Positions 24,047-34,177 of a stretch of 64,000 nucleotides of DNA are shown piece after piece. Within the stretch, counting starts at the first letter, position 1. Every line of letters starts with the position of its first letter. Origin of the DNA: Brasenia schreberi (Eukaryota > Streptophyta > Magnoliopsida > Nymphaeales > Cabombaceae); NCBI GenBank assembly GCA_036023115.1, contig JAYKKT010000080.1, forward strand, positions 9,880,501 to 9,944,500. The letters run 5' to 3'. The position numbers and the translations under genes are program-made. The notes under the pieces are model-generated. The model saw only the letters and a list, made by a program, of their open reading frames with translations, did no database searches and was not told the origin of the DNA.

Positions 24047-24424
24047 TGTAAGTAATTATTGATAAATCGAAGGTTGAATTGTCAATGTTGAAGTTTGTCA
24101 AATCGCCAAGATCTCAAAACATCTGAATATAAATGTCACACATAAAGAACACACTAAGAGCCAACAATAGTCTAACACAAACAAATGTTGTGCAAGACAA
24201 CATATTTTATTGATGAATTGAAAGCAATATTTATAGAGGAAGAAAACATTGCAAGAGAGATGGAGGAGAAGCCTTGAAGGCTGGTTGCTGTGCTCAGCAC
24301 AGTCTAGCCATTGGAGGCAATATGGCCTCCAACGGCTATTTGACTGGCCACAGGCCTTAGTGGCTTGGGCCAATCTTAATTCAAACACGGGTCCTAATGG
24401 CCCATGTACTTATTACATTTAACA
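24047..24424 (-). repeat. 5' LTR of the minus-strand Copia
   Basis: 378 bp, TGTTAAATG...TTACA on the minus strand. The right edge abuts an unrelated plus-strand Copia fragment directly. Confidence 0.85.
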
Positions 24425-26742
24425 ATTTCATGTACCTCTTAAAGTATTTGGATGCACCTATTTTATACACATTCACAACAGTTCTAGAGATAAATTAGAT
24501 GTTAGAGCTATTAAGTATATTTTCTTGGGTTACTCTTCCACTCAAAGGGTTACTAATTAAAATTGAAAAATTGGCACACACTGCATCCCCCAAAAGAAAA
24601 GTTTTAAATACCTAGGATCAATTTTTCAGAGTGATTGAAGAATTGATGGAGATGTTACACATAGAATTAATGCTAGTTGGTTAAAATGGAGAGGAGCATC
24701 ATGCATTCTTTGTGATAAGAAGATACCATTAAAGTTAAAAGGTAAATATTATAGAACAGTAATTAGATCTGCTATGTTTTATGATTTTGAGTGTTGGACA
24801 ATTAACCATCAACATGTACAAAAGATGTGTGACAGAAATGAAGATGTTGAGATGGATGAGTGGTCATACAAGAAAAGACCATATACATAATGAGGTTATT
24901 AGAAACAAATTAGGAGTGGCACCAATAGAGGATAAAATGAGAGAATATCATTTAAGATGATTTGGACATATAGAAAAAAGATCAGAAGAAGAACCTGTAA
25001 GAAGATATGAAAAAACTAAATTTGGAAAGTATTAAAAGAGGAACAACCACAAAAGTGTTAGAAAGAAACAATAAAGAATGATCTAGCTTATTGTGAGTTA
25101 ACTGCTAACATGGCACATGATAGAGCTCTCTTGAAACAAAGAATCCATGTAGTTTATCCCGTATAGTATGGGAAAAGGCTTAGTTGTTGTTGTTGTTAAC
25201 ATGGATTCTAAAAAAACAAAGAATCCATGTAGCTGACCCCATCTAGTATGGGAAAAGGCTTAGTTGTGGTATTCTTTCACTCAGAAAGGGTATAAATGTT
25301 ATGATCTTAAAAAAAATAAATTATATGTTACGATAGATGTTACTTTTCATGAAGACTCATTATGTTATGGTGTTAATGAAGATCAATCATCAAATCAGTC
25401 TACTTCAATTATACTACCGATTCCATCATTGGAAGAACCTCACAAGGTTGAAGAGAAAGAAGAGACTACCGAAAAAAGAAAATAGTAAACGTATTAAGAG
25501 ACGAGAGAAAGATATTTCTCCCAAGTCCTATAGATCAGAATTCTTGCCCTGAATTAGCTCTTACTCAACTCAAGTAACTCCTCCAATCCTTTCTAATGTT
25601 TTTGATAATTATCTATTTCTCTTCTTAAGAGAAAACGTGAAACTGCTAGATATCCTCTACACAAGATGGTTTCATATACTAATTATCCAAAAGAGTATAA
25701 GTTGTTTGTGATGAATGCAAATAATATCTATATTCCCATAACGTTTGAAGAGGCCGAACAAAATTCAGATTGGAGGGCAACTATGAAACAAGAAATTGCA
25801 ACATTAAAAAAGAATCAAACTTATGAAAGAAGAAATTACAACATTAGAAAAGAATCAAACTTGAAACTTACATATCTACTACTAGAAAGGAAAACTGTGG
25901 GCTACAAATGGATGTATTCAATAAAAATAAAAAAATACAAGGTGAGATTAGTAGCTAAGGGTTATAGTCAATCATATAGAATTAACTATACAGAGACATT
26001 TGCACTTGTTGCAAAAATGAATGCCATCAGAATCTTCTTAAGTATAACAATTAATCAAGGATGAGAACTATGACAATTGGATGTGAAAAATACATTTCTT
26101 CAAGGAGATCTTACTAAGAACATCTACATGGACTTACCTCCGAGATATTATCAAGGAAAGATGTCATCAAAGGTATGTAAACTAAAAAAATCTATTTATA
26201 GTTTTAAGCAATCACATAGAGCTTGGTCTAAAAAGTTTAGTGGTATTCTTGGTTTGAGTTTCACACGATACATTAGTGATCACACATTATTTATCAAGCG
26301 GGACAAGAAGACTATTCTCTTAATTGTGTATGTTGATGACATTATTATTACTAGTGATGATGTAGAAGGAATTGCTTATTTGAAACAACTATATGCTTTA
26401 TTTGATATGAAAGATTTAAGAAAATTACACTATTTTTTGGGGATCGAGATTGTTCGAAGCAAGGGTTGTTTATTCTTAAGCCAAAGAAAATATATCCTTG
26501 ATTTTTTAAGGAGACAAAGATGGAAGATTGTCGGGTATGCTCTATTCCTATTGAGATTCAAAAGGAAGCTACTGGAAATTCTAATGAACTCCATGAAGAT
26601 GTGGGGAGATATCAAAGATTAGTGGAAAAACTGATATATCCTACAATTACAAGACCCAATATAAGTTTTGAAAGAACAAAGCACATTGAAGTAGATTGCT
26701 TTTTTGTTCATGATGAAATTTACTTTCAAAGGAACCATTAAG
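24425..26742 (+). pseudogene. plus-strand Copia integrase end, RT and RNase H remnant
   Basis: Integrase C-terminal region: HVPLKVFGCTYFIHIHNSSR, DKLDVRAIKYIFLGYSSTQ (24427-24546), resumed after an RTE insertion as SFTQKGYKCYDLKKNKLYVT and FHEDSLCYG from 25272. RT: TVGYKWMYSIKIKKYKVRLV, QLDVKNTFLQGDLTKNIYMD, IYSFKQSHRAWSKKF, YVDDIIITSDD (active site intact, at about 26329-26360) and LRKLHYFLGIEI. A short RNase H end with TKHIEVDCFFVHDEI follows near 26678. The element lacks its 5' half and LTRs. A ~40-bp tandem duplication (ATLKKNQT block) lies at about 25792-25862. In-frame stops and frameshifts make it non-functional. Confidence 0.87.
24556..25265 (+). mobile_element. RTE LINE, 5'-truncated, with a duplicated 3' tail
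   Basis: Plus-strand 3' part of the RTE family (IGTHC.P block, [35 protein letters not shown]) inserted inside the Copia integrase C-terminus. An imperfect ~20-bp direct repeat of the host Copia flanks it (about 24531-24550 and 25270-25291). The tail is present twice: a full end with four TTG units at about 25140-25196, then about 50 bases of the same end again at 25216-25265. They are joined by an inverted pair CATGGATTCT/AGAATCCATG. Several frameshifts and stops. Confidence 0.85.
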
Positions 26743-26962
26743 CCGGCCTTTATGCCTTTACTCACACCACAACTTACAGAGAAATCTTCCGCAAAGGCAT
26801 TAGGCAAGCCACAATTTGATTACTTCCTTGGCAAGTTGGGCATTTTTGAATTTGACAACCATTTTATTTTTCTAAATTAATTATGAATAGTTAAATTTGC
26901 TTATCTTTTATGTTAGAATATGGTCAATGCAATTAAGCAGCAGTTGAGTGCTTACGATAAGA
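26743..26962. other. non-coding spacer
   Basis: Between the Copia end and the 123-bp tandem duplication; nothing recognised. Confidence 0.4.
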
Positions 26963-27208
26963 TATGCCAAAAGCTATTGACAACATAGCTTTCAAAACTC
27001 TGCCTCCATATTTGCACACCCCATATAAGTAGGGCTGGGCAACAATGAGGTACAACAATCTTTCAAGAACCAAAGCTAACCAGAGTATGCCAAAAGCTAT
27101 TGACAACATAGCTTTCAGAACTCTGCCTCCATATTTGCACACCCCATATAAGTAGGATTGGGCAACAATGAGGTACAACAATCTTTCAAGAACCAAAGCT
27201 AGCCAGAG
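26963..27208 (-). repeat. tandem duplication of a 123-bp exon-like unit
   Basis: Two head-to-tail 123-bp units (26963-27085 and 27086-27208) differ at about 4 positions. The period is 41 codons, and one minus-strand frame (26933-27196, 87 codons) stays open across both. The repeated peptide contains ALVLERLLYLIVAQ, YLYGVCKYGGRVLK and AMLSIAFGI, hydrophobic in two stretches as in membrane proteins. I do not recognise the family. It could be a fragment of a host membrane protein gene or of a transposon. Confidence 0.6.
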
Positions 27209-27330
27209 CTCGACATATGATTAACATTTTCATCTCTCACTAGGTATGATTCTTCAAAAAGAACTAAATTATTCATTAATTGTTATGTTGTTCAAGTACG
27301 TGGACTGTGGATACTTTTGGTGGAGCTAGG
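27209..27330. other. short flank
   Basis: Non-coding flank of the LTR element that follows. Confidence 0.4.
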
Positions 27331-27335
27331 GTAAG

Positions 27336-27856
27336 TGATAGGAATCCAAGAGCATGTAGAGACAAGTTGGGCATGAAGACGACATCGAAGATAAATCCCA
27401 CACAAGCAATTATTGTGTCCAAAGTCATGAGTTGGCTTAAGGACCCATGACTCGATCTAGGGTTAGGGCTTAGTAATTTCAGATTTAGTGGATCTATTTT
27501 GATACTTAAGTAGATTCATTAAAATTCGTATGGAGGTCCATGGTGCCTGTTTTGAACTTTAAAATGCACTCTTTTCACCTTTTTATTCTATTGGTTAAGT
27601 AGGAGGTGAACTGTTTAGTTATTATTATACTACAGAAAGCAATATTTATTTGATTGGCTAAGATAGAAGGCTTGTTTCTAGCATAAATACTCATTTTTTG
27701 AATGAAAAGGCACTTGTTTGGATTACATCAAAGAAAGTTATAAATTTCTTCTTCTCTTATATGGGCCTTCAAGGTTCGGTGAGTTCTTAGCTTCCTCTCC
27801 TTATCAACAGTCCTTAAAATTAGGTTAGTATTTTTTTCTCCAATTCTTACTCCTCA
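27336..27856 (+). repeat. 5' LTR, first part
   Basis: The LTR continues after the nested LINE at 29938-29987. Matches 31722-32345. Confidence 0.9.
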
Positions 27857-29925
27857 AAAGTGAGAAAGAAGATATATTTAAACAGAAAGTCCTTCAAGGA
27901 GATGTTTGGAATTATGTTTGTACACCTTGTGATATGTGGAACTATACATATTAGGAAAGTGGCGAAAGATGTGTTAGGTGTATCTAAGAGAGGTGTACCG
28001 GCAAAAAAAGAAGCTTGGTGGTGGAATGAAGTAGTGCAAAATAAAATCAAGGCAAAGATGACATGTTAGAAATTACATTATGCTAAGAAAACTAGTTAAA
28101 CTTTAGAGGCTTATAAGAAAGCAAAGAAGGAAGCGAAAAAGGTTGTCAGTGAAGCAAAAGCTAAAATTTGAGAGGATTTATATAAAAAACAACTCAAAAG
28201 AGGGTGAAAGAGATATTTTTAGGATAGATAAGACTATAGATAAGAAAACTAAAGATCTTAATTATGTTAGATGCATGAAAGATGAGGATGAAAAAATTGT
28301 AATGGCAAATGATGATATAAGAAATAGATGAAAAAACTATTTTTATACATTTTTTAATGAAAATAAAGATGTTAGTATTAGTTTAAGAGAGTTAGCCAAA
28401 TCAGAAAAATATATAAACCATAATTTCTACCGACGTATTCAAAAGAATGAAGTAAAAAAGGCTCTTAAACATATGAAGGGTGGTAAATTGGTAGGACAAG
28501 ACAATATTCCTATAAAAATTTGAAAAATACTAGGAGGAATAGGAATCACTTGGCTCACAAGACTATTTAATGAAATATGGAGAAACCAAAAGATGCCCAA
28601 GGAATAGAGAGTGAGTATACTTATACCCATATATAAGAACAAGGGAGACATTCAAAATTGTGCGAATTATCAAGGTATAAGTTAATGAGTCATACTATGA
28701 AATTGTGGGAAAGAATTATCGAACATAGGTTAAGACAAGTATCAAGTACAATAGAGAACGAATTTGGATTCATGCACGACAGATCTAGTGTTGAAGCGAT
28801 TCACCTTTTGAGACGTCTTATGTAACATTTTACAGTAAAAAAGAAAGACCTTCACATGATATTTATTGATCTAGAAAAAGTTTACGATAGAGTACCAAAG
28901 GAAGTTCTTTGGAGAACCTATCCCATTAACATAAATTAACCTTATAAGAGACATGTACGATGGTGTAAAAATATGTGGGAGGACTCATAAAGAATGATAG
29001 ACTTCTTTGAAGTTAATATTGGGTTACATCAAGGATCAACATTAAGTCCATACTTATTTATAATGGTGATTGATGAGTTAACAAAACATATTCAAGATAA
29101 AGTACCTTGGTGTATGTTATTTACATATGACATTGTGTTAGTGGAGGAGTCGAAGGAAAAAGTTAATAGAAAATTGGAACTATGAAAAGAAACATTAGAA
29201 AGCAAAGGCCTCCCACTTAGTAGAACAAAGACAAAATATATGGAATGTAAGTTTGATCATTTGGTTACTTCAGAGGACATAGAAATTAAAATTGGCACAC
29301 ATTGCATCCCCAAAAGGAAAGTTTTAAATACCTAAGGTCTATTTTCCAGAGTGATGGAAGAATTGATGGAGATGTTACACATAAAATTAATGCTGGTTGG
29401 TTAAAATAGAGAGGAGAATCAAGTATTCTTTGTGATAAGAAGATACCATTAAGGTTAAAAGGTAAATATTATAGAGCAACAATTAGACTTGCCATGTTTT
29501 ATGGTTATGAGTGTTGGGCAGTTAATCATCAACATGTACAAAAGATGCCTATGACAGAAATGATGTTGAGATGGATGAGTGGTCATATAAGAAAAGACCG
29601 TACACATAATGAGATTATTAGAAACAAATTAGGAATGACACCAATAGAGGCTAAAATGAGAGAATATCGTTTAAGATGGTTTGGACATATAGAAATAAGA
29701 TCAAAAGAAGAACCTTTAAGAAGGTATGAAAAACTAAATTTAGAAAGTATTAAAAGAGGTAAAGGACAACCACAAAAGTATTGAAAAAAAACAATAAAGA
29801 ATGATCTAGCTTATTGTGAGTTAACGGCTAACATGGCACATGATAGGACTCTGCGGAAACAAAGAATCCATGTAGCCGACCCCGTCTACTATGGGAAAAG
29901 GTTTTGTTGTTGTTGTTATTGTTTG
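27857..29925 (+). mobile_element. RTE LINE, 5'-truncated, inside an LTR
   Basis: Plus-strand 2.07-kb copy running from late endonuclease domain to the TTG tail, inserted in the 5' LTR with TSD TCTTACTCCTCA at 27845-27856 and 29926-29937. It contains the RT with [20 protein letters not shown] (from 29001), followed by the active-site block as MLFTYDIVLVEE (about 29117). The family FADD is changed to FTYD, so the catalytic pair is lost. The C-terminal tail is a 96-codon frame at 29494-29784. Many stops. The junction base overlap (CCTCAAAAG) suggests microhomology at the 5' end. Confidence 0.92.
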
Positions 29926-29987
29926 TCTTACTCCTCATCAAACCCAATTCCTCTGGAATCTCGTTTCAAGGTGCATCAAGCACAACA

Positions 29988-30005
29988 TTTGGAGCTTTCA
30001 TTGAG
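29988..30005 (+). other. Gypsy-type primer-binding site
   Basis: TTTGGAGCTTTCATTGAG lies directly after the LTR end. It is the same site, with one change, as in the elements at 43037 and 62469. Confidence 0.65.
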
Positions 30006-30089
30006 ATTTCATCTCAAAAATCATCATTGTGTTTGTTGATACATATTTTGATACAGTGCTTTAACAACAACGACAACGGCAATACCAAC

Positions 30090-30680
30090 TCAGATGCCTC
30101 AATATCTTTCGATCACGACAGATTGTTAGCTGTAAAAAGAAGGTTGAAAGAAAACGTTGGTCAAATGAGACAACTATTGCAAATGATGATACAACTTAAT
30201 ATCAATGCATATGTTCAATTGGGTGAACAATTTCAACATACATCTAGTTCCAACTCACCCATTGCAAATCTAGATGACGAAATAGAAGCAGAAAAAGCCC
30301 TACCACCGATACAAATTGAGTTGAAAGGATGTGAATTGTTCTGTACCCACTGCACTATTAAGAACAAGGTCTTTAATATCACCATAGACAACAGGAGCTA
30401 CACGAATGTGGCTTCAACTGAGCTCATGCAAAAACTTGGATTGATTGTGCGAGATCATCCTCATCCCTACAAGATTCATTGGATAGACAATAAAGAGGGG
30501 TTTGACATCACCAAGCAAGTTAGCATTCATTTCTCTATGGGGAAGAATTACCAAGATGAAGTACTATGTGATGTAGTTCCCATGGAAGCAGGTCACTTAC
30601 TACTCGGGTAACCATGGTAGTTCGACCAAATGACCACTTATGATGGGTTTCAATATACATATTCCTTCGTGAAAGATGGA
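30090..30680 (+). pseudogene. Gypsy protease remnant
   Basis: An aspartic-protease region of Ty3/Gypsy pol: CTHCTIKNKVFNITIDNRSY, TNVASTELMQKLGLIV, then DEVLCDVVPMEAGHLLLG and, after a stop, PW.FDQ. The active-site Asp is present (TIDNRS), but the normal DGGS or DSGS glycine is lost. The upstream part (RLLAVKRRLKENVGQM and after) is probably the gag tail. Downstream frames to about 31070 are broken linker sequence. The same protease type is seen at 60.9-61.2 kb in the larger Gypsy element. Confidence 0.75.
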
Positions 30681-31721
30681 AAGAAAATCACTCTCATGTC
30701 ACTCAATTTATAGCAGAATGAAAAGGAGACTGAGAACACTAGTAAGAATCCTAAGCCAAATCCTATTGTTTTTTAGAAAGAAAAGAAGAAGAACAATCTT
30801 ATTTCCTTCAGCCTGGGACAAAAATCCAGGAAAGAGAGTTTTACACCAGAAGAGAATCGATCTTCTTGCATTAATATAAGTGATAAAATTGCTTCATTGA
30901 ATCCAACAAATGAGAGACTAGAGATTGTCGTTGATCCTGAAACCAACGATGCTCCCTTTAAGGAGTTGAATTCCAACTTGACCAATAAAATGAAGGTGAG
31001 CAAAGGAATGCAGAATTTGGCCTCTTGTTTCCAAGTAAGTCGTCTCAGTTTGAGTTCAATAATGAGATTCATCTAAGCGAAGACCATGTTTCGAAGCAAG
31101 AAATCCATGTAGGTTTTTCCCAATTAAGCCTCAATAATAAAGAATACTACGTTGTACCAATCTATTGTGCGATAAGAGTAAGTGTTATGGAGTTTTGCTT
31201 GTTGCATGTAGTAAATGATAGAAGTACCTGTTGCAACTCTTTGACTGTAAGTCATGATGAGATTTTTATTCTTGACCTTTACCATGAAGGAAAGGTCATA
31301 GGAGAGTTGGCCACAAAAGATATATCATTGTTTTGCATGATATAATATACACAATCCTACTATTTTGTATCTCTACACTTGATATTGTTGCAAGCCTAAT
31401 GAATTCACTCAAGATGAATGTGTGGAAGTTTTATCATCGCAATCGAGATTGAAGATCTAAGAGCATCCCCACCATTTTCGTAGAATAATTTTACTTCTTG
31501 AGTCATAGTTTCCTCTAGTCTAGCCATAATCGATATTTGCTTATATTGTTTCTTATGCTAGCTAAGTGTACTAGGTCTCGAGTCACATAAGTGTCTTGGT
31601 AAGAAAACTTTGTAACAAATAGTGGCGAGAACATTTTGCAAGTAGTAGATAGGAGATGACCTTGGCATGAAAATTGAAAATCACCAACTGCGAGGACAAA
31701 TCCTTACCAACTCCAAAAGTA

Positions 31722-32345
31722 TGATAGGAATCTAAGAGCATGCAAAGACAAGTTGGGCATGATAGTAATTCAAGAGCATGCACAGACAAGCTGAGCATGA
31801 AGAGGACATCAAAGATAAATCCCACTCGAGTAGTTATTGTGTCCAAAGACATGAGTTGGCTGAAGGACCAATAACTCGATCTAGGGCTAGGGCTTAGTAA
31901 TTTCAGATTTAGTGGATCTGTTTTAATGCTTAAGTAAATCCATTAAAATTCGTATGGTGGTCAATGATGCATGTTTTGAACTTTAAAATGCACTCTTTTC
32001 ACCTTTTTGTCCTATTGGTTAAGTAGGAGGTAGACTGTTTAGTCATGATTATACTACAGAAAGCAACATTTATTTGATTGGCTAAGATAGGAGGCTTGTT
32101 TCTAGCATAAATACTCATTTTTTAAATGAAAAGGCACTTGTTTGGATTACATCAAAGAAAGTTATGAATTTCTTATTCTCTTATATGGGCCTTCAAGATT
32201 CAGTGGTGAGTTCCTTGCTTCCTTTCCTTATCAACAGTCCTTGTTGTGGCGGATTTGAAGTTGGTTAGTAATTTTTTCTCCATTTCTTATTCCTCACAAA
32301 CCCATTTCTTGAAGAATCCCGTTTCAAGGTTAAGCAAGCACAACC
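31722..32345 (+). repeat. 3' LTR of the 27.3-kb element
   Basis: Pairs with 27336-27856 plus 29938-29987. A ~40-bp block is duplicated at 31723-31803 (GAGCATGC and GACAAG motifs twice). Confidence 0.92.
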
Positions 32346-32350
32346 GTAAG

Positions 32351-32847
32351 CAACTACATGGAAGTTTAACGAGCCCAAATTATGCCACCAATAAGAGAGC
32401 TGCTTTAGCCATTAATTAATTAGGCTAAAAACATTTGCATTTAAGTATGTCAAAAGTGTAACACATTACGTACGTAAGAAGTGATGTTCCTAAAGAGCGA
32501 AAAATTGAATAACCTGTTTGGCTTTTAGTAGTGCCTCAAAAATTTGCTAAAGTTTTGAAATCCTGGACTTCAATGTATTGGTCCCAGTCTGTTGGTTGAA
32601 GGAAAATGAATATGGAAAATAATTTTTCTATGGTTATTGTTAGCTAAACAATTGGTATACATCATTCCTAATTGACGTGAATGACTTGAGAAAAAATGCA
32701 TCTACACAAGAATGTGAGGCAGCGGTGCATAACAAGTATGCCATCAGTGAAGATGTTACCTTGACATGCAGAAAAATAAAATTGAATGTGAAACTGTGTA
32801 TTGACACTCATGGGCAAAATAATGTTGTTAAAATGGTCAAGAGTATA
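32351..32847. other. non-coding
   Basis: Flank between the LTR element and the TIR element. It lies downstream of the Sel1-type exons on the minus strand, but I see no further exon of that gene here. Confidence 0.4.
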
Positions 32848-32855
32848 GGTGCAGT

Positions 32856-34020
32856 CCATGTTGTTCGATGCGTATCGTATCGTGTATCGTTTTGGTCCAC
32901 GATACGAGCGTATCGTATCATAGTGTATCGTAGCATATTGTATCGTACTTTAATATTAAAAAATTAGTAAAAAAATAAAAAAATTCAAAAAATAGAAAAA
33001 ACTTGATAATTGCAAAGAATTCATATAATGCAAAGTTTAGTACATATTGATCATTCACTATTGAACAATTAAAAAAATTACATATTTTGAAGAAAAAAAT
33101 GAAATACATTTACATTTAGATATTATAATCAGGATCATCAACTAAATAATCTTCATCTTCTCTTTGTTGAAGATTCTCACCACCTTCTGCTTCAAAATAA
33201 AAATCTTCATCTCCTTTATGATGTTGTTGTGCTCCTTCCAAATTAATCAATGCAACAATGTCTTCTTTAGTTAGGAGTGCATTTTCTTCGTTATCTTCCA
33301 TAATCCACCCTCTAATATATCAAAATTAACAAACAACTATCTTTGTTCATGTAGTTGGCATATTTGCTCATTTTCATATGTGAGCAAAACGATGAGCTCC
33401 ATTTTTTTGATTATTGAGTTTATGACACCCCAGTGATGAGATATTGCTACTTGATGACATCCTCTTTTTCTCTTATTGGAGACTAGCTTTTTAACTAATG
33501 CTTGAAGTGGTTTGAAACATAAGGATGATGGATGGATGAATGTTGTGGGTCAAAATCAGGTCATCTGATTACTTTTGATCTCACTTCACAGGCTGAGCTA
33601 AGCCTCACACACGCTGATCATGTTCAACTCAATGGAAATCACGTAAGGTGAACCCTCAAATAGTGAAGCTTTGAAATGCCCACTCAATGAACTGAGGCAA
33701 CCAAATTGTTCTTCATTGTTTGCGATTTCATAAAATTAGAAACTGGTAGTAGAAATATACCTAAAAGTTGGCAACAAAAAGGGAAATGATTTTGTCACAA
33801 TTGTTATTTGTTCATAAATTATTCTTATTTAATAAAATTCTTATAAACTAATCTGAATTTATATATTACATGCATATAGCTTGCAATCCCAAACGAGCAT
33901 ACCGAATGATGCCTTGAGGAGAAGTGAAGAGAGGTGAATAGAGGCCAGAAACTCGCAAAAAAAAATTGTAAAAGGAAAAAAAAAATTGGCGGTATTGCAC
34001 GATACGTACGGATAACACTG
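32856..34020. mobile_element. candidate non-autonomous TIR element (hAT-like)
   Basis: A 1,165-bp unit is flanked by a perfect 8-bp direct repeat GGTGCAGT at 32848-32855 and 34021-34028. The ends are imperfect inverted repeats that meet at CGTATCGT (TGTTGTTCGATGCGTATCGT on the left; TGTTATCCGTACGTATCGT read inward on the right). Subterminal arrays of TATCG/CGATA lie at 32868-32945. An 8-bp TSD is typical of hAT elements. A 61-codon acidic minus-strand frame (33116-33301, with EDEDYLVDDPDYNI at its end) may be a transposase C-terminal remnant, which I could not identify. Confidence 0.55.
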
Positions 34021-34177
34021 GGTGCAGTTACAGAAGCTACCATACATTAGATGTGAATCACATCATTCTATTAAGGATGGCTTGTAATTTCAAGCAACAA
34101 TATAAAGTGTTAGTACATGTATAACTGCATACAGTCAGTGACTAAAAACTATTGGAAATAGAATTTATGAAGAAGTG

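Larger units (their letters stand above)
19600..24424 (-). mobile_element. Copia retrotransposon with both LTRs, minus strand
   Basis: A complete but dead element. In minus-strand order it has a 5' LTR (24047-24424), Met-tRNA PBS, gag, protease, integrase, RT, RNase H, a polypurine tract (GAGGGAGGGG at 19929-19938) and a 3' LTR (about 19600-19928). The LTRs share a long block (ATGGAGGAGAAGCCTTGAAG and neighbours) but differ by an indel of about 20 bp around the GCTCAGCAC motif and many substitutions, so the insertion is not recent. The 3' LTR start has TG changed to TA. No matching 5-bp TSD was found. CpG is clearly denser in the RT/RNase H half than in the gag-integrase half. Confidence 0.9.
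27336..32345 (+). mobile_element. non-autonomous LTR retrotransposon with nested RTE
   Basis: Complete unit: 5' LTR 27336-29987 (573 bp plus a nested LINE), internal 29988-31721 (1.7 kb), 3' LTR 31722-32345 (624 bp). LTRs begin TGATAGGAATC and end GCACAACA (GCACAACC in the 3' copy). The perfect 5-bp TSD GTAAG is at 27331-27335 and 32346-32350. The PBS area begins TTTGGAGCTTTCATTGAG. The interior keeps only a decayed gag-protease segment with no RT or integrase, so it must have used proteins of a Gypsy relative. The 3' LTR carries a ~40-bp internal duplication near its start that the 5' LTR lacks. LTR divergence by eye is around 10%, an old insertion. Confidence 0.93.

Noticed and set aside
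26933..27196. Missing Sel1 repeats of the gene at 34-35 kb
   Set aside because: The peptide does not match the Sel1 pattern expected after the third exon, and it is itself a tandem duplicate of unknown origin.
33116..33301. Acidic 61-codon frame as a host gene
   Set aside because: Lies inside the candidate TIR element, and has no recognisable domain and no exon partners.
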